The translations under genes were made by a program, and so were the position numbers. A stretch of DNA of 47,097 nt. Origin: Streptomyces jumonjinensis (GTDB lineage: Bacteria > Actinomycetota > Actinomycetes > Streptomycetales > Streptomycetaceae). Under the pieces are notes generated by a model, which was not told the DNA's origin, made no database searches, and saw nothing but the letters and a program-made list of their open reading frames with translations. Shown in pieces: positions 43,157-47,097 of the stretch (positions within the stretch are counted from its first letter, which is position 1; each line of letters starts with the position of its first letter). The stretch spans positions 97,094 to 144,190 of the forward strand of contig NZ_VCLA01000150.1 of NCBI RefSeq assembly GCF_009600885.1, given 5' to 3'.

Positions 43157-45118
43157 TCACAGATGGCGGCGCCGGGCTGCGATGTGCCGCTCGTACTCCC
43201 GCCGGGCCCGGGCCGCGGACGCGCGGGTCGCGGTCTCGGCCACCGGAACATCCCACCACGCCTGTGCGGGGGGCGGGCCCGACACAGTGTCTGCCGTTTC
43301 GGTCTCCACATAGACACCTGTCGGGACCGTGGCCGCGCGCGCCTCGGCGAGGGCTTCCCGCAGGTCACCGATGGTCTTCGCGCGGATGACCCGCAGTCCG
43401 AGCGAGGCGGCGTTGGCGGCCAGGTCCACGGGCAGCGGATCGCCGGTGTAGGTGCCGTCCGGGGCGCGGTGACGGTAGGCCGTGCCGAACCGCTCCGAGC
43501 CGACCGACTCGGAGAGGCCGCCGATCGAGGCGTAGCCGTGGTTCTGGAGGATCACCACCTTCACGGGGATGTTCTCCTGGACGGCGGTGACGATCTCGGT
43601 GGGGTTCATCAGATAGGTGCCGTCGCCGACGAGCGCCCATACGGGGCGGTCCGGGGCCGCCATCCCGACGCCGATGGCCGCGGGGATCTCGTATCCCATA
43701 CAGGAGTATCCGTACTCGACGTGGTACTGATCGGCCGAGCGGGCCCGCCAGAGCTTATGGAGGTCCCCGGGGAGGGAGCCCGCCGCGTTGATCAGGATGT
43801 CGTCGCCGGTGACCAGGGCGTCCAGAGCGCCGAGGACCTGGGTCTGGGTGGGGCGGGCGGAGGGGTCGTCCGCCGCGTAGGCGGCGGTCACCCGGCTCTC
43901 CCAGCGCTCCTTCGCCGCGCGGTACTCCGCCTGGTACGACGACTCCACACAAAAGCCCCCGGCCGGTCCGCCGGGGTCCCCGCCGAGCTCGCCGAGAGCC
44001 GCGCGGGCATCGGCGACCAGAGCGAGCCCGGCCATCTTGTGGGCGTCGAACGACGCGATGTTGACGTTCAGGAAGCGGACGGCCGGATTCTGGAAGAGCG
44101 TCGACGACGCCGTGGTGAAATCCGTCCAGCGGGTGCCCACGCCGAGCACCAGATCCGCGGTGCGGGCCAGTTCATCGGCGGTCGCGGTGCCCGTGTGACC
44201 GATCGCGCCCACATCGCAGGGGTGGTCATGGGGCAGCGAGCCCTTGCCCGCCTGGGTGGCGGCGACCGGGATACCGGTCGCGTCGGCGAAGGCGCGCAGC
44301 GCGTCCTCGGCCTCGCTGTGGTGGACGCCGCCGCCCGCCACGATCAGCGGACGGCACGCCGCCGCCAGCGCCCGCCGGGCCTCGGCGAGCGCGTCGGCGT
44401 CCGGCCGGGGGCGGGCCACCCGCCAGACCCGCTCGGCGAAGAACTCCTCCGGCCAGTCATACGCCTCGGCCTGCACGTCCTGCGGCAGCGCCAGGGTCAC
44501 CGCGCCCGTCTCGGCGGGGTCGGAGAGCACCCGCATCGCCTGGAGCGCCGCCGGGATCAGCGCCTCGGGGCGGGTGATCCGGTCGAAGTAGCGGGAGACC
44601 GGCCGCAGGGCGTCGTTGACCGAGACGTCTCCCGCGCCGAACACTTCGAGCTGCTGGAGCACGGGATCGGCGGGCCGGGTGGCGAACACGTCCCCGGGCA
44701 GCAGCAGCACCGGCAGCCGGTTGACGGTGGCGAGCGCCGCGCCGGTGACCAGATTGGTCGCGCCGGGGCCGATGGAGGTGGTGACCGCGTGCGCGGAGAG
44801 CCTGCGGGACTGCCGGGCGTACCCCACGGCGGCGTGCACCATGGCCTGTTCGTTACGGCCCTGGTAGTACGGCATCGGGGCGTCGGGGCCGGTCCCGGAC
44901 TCCAGCAGCGCCTGGCCGATCCCGGCCACATTGCCGTGGCCGAAGATGCCCCAGGTCGCGCCGATCAGCCGGTGCCGGCGGCCGTCGCGCTCGCTGTACT
45001 GGCGGCTGAGGAAGGTGACGAGGGCCTGGGCGACGGTGAGCCGGCGCGTGGTCCGCGTGGCCTGCGGAGTCGGCGTGGCCTGCGGAGTCGGCGGAGTCGG
45101 CGGAGTCGGCGTGGTCAT
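43157..45118 (-). CDS. iolD: 3D-(3,5/4)-trihydroxycyclohexane-1,2-dione hydrolase
   Basis: A 653-residue ThDP-dependent enzyme opening the cyclohexane-dione ring in myo-inositol breakdown. The conserved Glu of the N-terminal ThDP domain is in YYQGRNEQAM, and SIGPGATNLVTGAALATVNR follows. The C-terminal ThDP/Mg motif is GDGTYLMNPTEIVTAVQEN with ILQNHGYASIGG. The N-terminal 20 residues are Thr/Pro/Ala repeats (TPPTPPTPQATPTPQATRT) produced by a short DNA repeat and are absent from typical IolD. ATG 45118 overlaps the iolB stop (ATGA), indicating coupling. Confidence 0.94.
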   Translation of the reverse strand: MTTPTPPTPPTPQATPTPQATRTTRRLTVAQALVTFLSRQYSERDGRRHRLIGATWGIFGHGNVAGIGQALLESGTGPDAPMPYYQGRNEQAMVHAAVGYARQSRRLSAHAVTTSIGPGATNLVTGAALATVNRLPVLLLPGDVFATRPADPVLQQLEVFGAGDVSVNDALRPVSRYFDRITRPEALIPAALQAMRVLSDPAETGAVTLALPQDVQAEAYDWPEEFFAERVWRVARPRPDADALAEARRALAAACRPLIVAGGGVHHSEAEDALRAFADATGIPVAATQAGKGSLPHDHPCDVGAIGHTGTATADELARTADLVLGVGTRWTDFTTASSTLFQNPAVRFLNVNIASFDAHKMAGLALVADARAALGELGGDPGGPAGGFCVESSYQAEYRAAKERWESRVTAAYAADDPSARPTQTQVLGALDALVTGDDILINAAGSLPGDLHKLWRARSADQYHVEYGYSCMGYEIPAAIGVGMAAPDRPVWALVGDGTYLMNPTEIVTAVQENIPVKVVILQNHGYASIGGLSESVGSERFGTAYRHRAPDGTYTGDPLPVDLAANAASLGLRVIRAKTIGDLREALAEARAATVPTGVYVETETADTVSGPPPAQAWWDVPVAETATRASAARARREYERHIAARRRHL

Positions 45119-46017
45119 CAGGCACCTTCCTCTGCCGCCGGGTACAGCGGCAGCCGCGGGTCGACGGGCTGGGCGGACCAGGTGTCACGGACCCAGCCGT
45201 GGTCCGGGTGATCGCAGATCAGCCACTCACGGTCCGGGCCCGGTCCCGCCATCACATTGAGGTAGTACATGGCGCGGCCGGGGGAGGCGATGGACGGGCC
45301 GTGCCAGCCGTCCGGGATGAGCACCGCGTCCCCGGTGCGCACCTCGGCGAGGACGTCGGTGCCGCCCGGGCGGGACGGGGAGACCCGGTGGTAGCCGAGG
45401 CCGCCCTGGTCGATCTCGAAGTAGTAGATCTCCTCCAGCTCGGATTCGACGCCCGGCCGGTGTTCGTCGTGTTTGTGCGGCGGATAGGAGGACCAGTTGC
45501 CGCCGGGGGTGAGCACTTCGACCGCGATCAGCCGGTCGCACTCGAAGACGCCGGCCGCGGCGAAGTTGTTGACCTGGCGCGAGCAGCCGCCCGCGCCGCG
45601 CAGCTCGACCGGTACCTCCGGCGCGGGGCCGTAGCGAGCGGGGAGTCGTCGCTCGCACTTCGCTCCTGCCAGGGCGAAGCGGCCTCCCGCGCCGGAGGTG
45701 ATCTGGGCCCGGGCATCGCGCGGCAGATAGGCGAAGTCCGTGACCCCGCCGAATACACTCGCTCTGCCCAGGAGTTCGAAGGACGCGCCCTCCGTCGTCA
45801 CGGTGCAGCCGCCGCTGAGCGGCAGCACGATCCACTCGCTCTCCCCGGTGTCCAGTGTGTGCGACTGGCCGGGCGTCAGTTCCAGTATCCGCAGGGCGGA
45901 GTGGGCCCAGCCGGCCCGCTCGGGGTCGATCCGGAGGGCGTACGGGCCCTGGGCCGCGCTGCCCGCCGGTACATACCGGTCGCGCCCGGCCGGTTCGCGC
46001 GCTTCGTCGGTGCTCAT
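45118..46017 (-). CDS. iolB: 5-deoxy-glucuronate isomerase
   Basis: A 299-residue bicupin isomerase that converts 5-deoxy-D-glucuronate to 2-deoxy-5-keto-gluconate in inositol catabolism. Characteristic blocks are LRILELTPGQSHTLDTGESE, the metal-binding SSYPPHKHDEHRPGVESELE and EIYYFEI, and the C-terminal IPDGWHGPSIASPG and MYYLNVMAGP. GGAGAGG stands immediately before ATG 46017. It overlaps iolD by 4 bp. Confidence 0.94.
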   Translation of the reverse strand: MSTDEAREPAGRDRYVPAGSAAQGPYALRIDPERAGWAHSALRILELTPGQSHTLDTGESEWIVLPLSGGCTVTTEGASFELLGRASVFGGVTDFAYLPRDARAQITSGAGGRFALAGAKCERRLPARYGPAPEVPVELRGAGGCSRQVNNFAAAGVFECDRLIAVEVLTPGGNWSSYPPHKHDEHRPGVESELEEIYYFEIDQGGLGYHRVSPSRPGGTDVLAEVRTGDAVLIPDGWHGPSIASPGRAMYYLNVMAGPGPDREWLICDHPDHGWVRDTWSAQPVDPRLPLYPAAEEGA

Positions 46018-46026
46018 GACCTCTCC

Positions 46027-46069
46027 GTATACCCCGTGATACCCGTATACCCGTATTACCCGTGATACC
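46027..46069. repeat. short ATACCCGT-type repeats upstream of iolB
   Basis: Variants of GATACCCGT/GTATACCCG recur about five times between the aldolase and iolB genes, in an otherwise GC-rich 105-bp gap. They could be slippage products or repressor half-sites. Confidence 0.5.
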
Positions 46070-46122
46070 CGCGGTGCTCCCTGGTACCGCTGTATCCGGC
46101 TGTATCCGTTCAACCGTGCTCG

Positions 46123-47007
46123 TCAGAGCAGCCCTACGGCCGTGTCGACCGCGCCCGCCACATCGCCGTCCACCGGGTAGAGCAGCGAGCGCCCCACCGC
46201 CAGGCCCTGCACGGTCGGCAGCCGCAGCGCGGTGCGCCACTTCTCGTACGCCCCGTCCTGGTCGCGGCCGATCTCACCGCCGAGGATGACCGCGGGGAGG
46301 GTGGAGGTCTCCATCACCGCCGCCATGTCGTCGGGGTTCTCGGTGACGGGGACCTTCAGCCAGGTGTACGCGGAGGTCCCGGCCAGTCCGGAGGCGATGG
46401 CGATCGACCGGGTGACCGCTTCGGCGCTGAGATCGGTGCGGAGGCGGCCGTCGGTCCGGTGGCAGATGAACGGCTCGATGAAGACGGGCAGCCGGCGTTC
46501 GGCCATCTCGTCCACCACGCGGGCGGTGGTGTGCAGGGTGTCCACGGAGCCGGGGTCCTGGTAGTCGATGCGGAGCAGCAGTTTGCCCGCGTCGAAGCCG
46601 AGCCGGTCCAGATCCTGGGCGCGGTGCCCGGTGAAGCGGTCGTCCAGCTCGAAGGAGGCGCCCGCGAGGCCGCCTCGGTTCATCGACCCCATGACGATCT
46701 TGTCGTCGAGCGCGCCGAGCAGCAGCAGGTCATCAAGGATGTCGGCGGTGGCGAGGACGCCGTCGACCCCGGGGCGGGAGAGCGCGAGGCAGAGCCGTTC
46801 CAGCAGGTCGAGCCGGTTGGCCATGGCGAGCGGGCTCTGACCGACGGAGAGCGCGCCACGGGCGGGGTGATCGGCGGCGACGATCATCAGCCGTCCGCTC
46901 TCGCCGACGAGCCGGGACCTTCTGCGGCGGCGGGCGGCGGCCTCGGCGACGGCCTCGGGGTGCCGGGTGCGGATGCCGACGAGCTCGGCGATGTCGACGC
47001 GGGTCAC
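46123..47007 (-). CDS. (beta/alpha)8 aldolase-fold protein of the inositol operon
   Basis: A 294-residue TIM-barrel protein of the DhnA/Cgl0159 aldolase-like family found in actinobacterial iol operons. Recognisable strands are RLMIVAADHPARGAL, KIVMGSMNRGGLAG, KLLLRIDYQDPGSVDTL, LPVFIEPFICHR and LKVPVTENPD (candidate Schiff-base Lys). It probably cleaves 2-deoxy-5-keto-gluconate 6-phosphate (IolJ role). GTG 47007 overlaps the upstream gene's stop codon (GTGA). Confidence 0.85.
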   Translation of the reverse strand: MTRVDIAELVGIRTRHPEAVAEAAARRRRRSRLVGESGRLMIVAADHPARGALSVGQSPLAMANRLDLLERLCLALSRPGVDGVLATADILDDLLLLGALDDKIVMGSMNRGGLAGASFELDDRFTGHRAQDLDRLGFDAGKLLLRIDYQDPGSVDTLHTTARVVDEMAERRLPVFIEPFICHRTDGRLRTDLSAEAVTRSIAIASGLAGTSAYTWLKVPVTENPDDMAAVMETSTLPAVILGGEIGRDQDGAYEKWRTALRLPTVQGLAVGRSLLYPVDGDVAGAVDTAVGLL

Positions 47008-47097
47008 GACAGGCCCCCGGCGGCCTCGGGGGCGGGGGACACAGGAGGCGCGGGCGCGGGCGCGGGAGGCGCTGAGGCGGGGGACGCCGGGGCGGGG
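47004..47097 (-). CDS. 3' end of an upstream gene, probably another iol enzyme
   Basis: The minus-strand frame entering from the window edge ends at TGA 47004-47006, overlapping the aldolase start. Only about 30 residues are visible, all Ala/Pro/Ser-rich (APAPAPPVSPAPEAAGGLS at the end), so the family cannot be read. In related operons this position is often held by the IolC kinase; that is a guess from order. Confidence 0.5.
   Translation of the reverse strand, partial: PAPASPASAPPAPAPAPPVSPAPEAAGGLS

Noticed and set aside
42917..45211. Long plus-strand frame opposite iolD and the end of mmsA
   Set aside because: Low-complexity Gly/Arg/Val composition; the antisense genes are unambiguous.

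Overview
This is a high-GC actinobacterial chromosome segment, almost certainly Streptomyces. Third codon positions are strongly GC-biased, intergenic hairpins are GC-rich, and the gene families are typical of the genus: SARP and PucR regulators, RppA-type type III PKS, NsdA-like TPR regulator, LppY/LpqO (DUF1259) protein, actinobacterial acyl-CoA carboxylase subunits and an iol catabolic operon. All functional calls rest on reading the protein sequences; no database search was possible.

Left edge (1-2.0 kb): a small minus-strand gene broken by a one-base frameshift lies divergent to an XRE/TPR regulator whose codon usage is visibly less GC-rich than the rest. This looks like accessory DNA. 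At 2.2-5.6 kb a fatty-acid desaturase, an MFS transporter and a TetR-type regulator run in one direction and end in strong hairpins. At 6.1-14.1 kb lie a transposase-like protein that has lost catalytic residues, a GAF/PucR regulator (minus), a PrmC-like methyltransferase, a fused PabA-PabB aminodeoxychorismate synthase, a tiny acyl-CoA carboxylase epsilon subunit (minus) and a SnoaL-like protein. A lipid-kinase-like gene and an odd type II tRNA-like gene follow.

At 15.9-23.2 kb is a flaviolin/THN-type locus: acyl-CoA carboxylase beta subunit (minus), then SARP regulator, DUF1259 protein, CYP158/P450mel-like P450 and RppA-like tetrahydroxynaphthalene synthase (plus). The carboxylase can supply malonyl-CoA, RppA condenses five of them, and the P450 probably couples the product oxidatively into pigment. 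At 23.2-30.3 kb come a methyltransferase remnant and an oxidative set: zinc alcohol dehydrogenase, acyl-CoA oxidase-like flavoprotein, AurF-like diiron N-oxygenase, Baeyer-Villiger-type monooxygenase and LLM flavin oxidoreductase. PabAB plus AurF in one window is compatible with a p-aminobenzoate-derived or N-oxygenated product, but no PabC is present.

At 30.4-35.5 kb, UDP-glucose dehydrogenase follows an asparagine synthase-like amidotransferase that is chained by ATGA/GTGA overlaps to two very small ORFs ending at tandem terminators. An NsdA-like regulator is divergent from it. This unit is the best candidate for something undescribed. At 35.5-41.5 kb come an ABC permease, a rare S15-peptidase/ABC-ATPase fusion, a secreted subtilisin-like protease behind a perfect 19-bp palindrome, and a DUF4291 protein whose tail is built from DNA tandem repeats. 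The right edge (41.6-47.1 kb) is a minus-strand myo-inositol catabolic operon (an unidentified 3' end, an aldolase-fold gene, iolB, iolD, mmsA/iolA) with overlapping start and stop codons.
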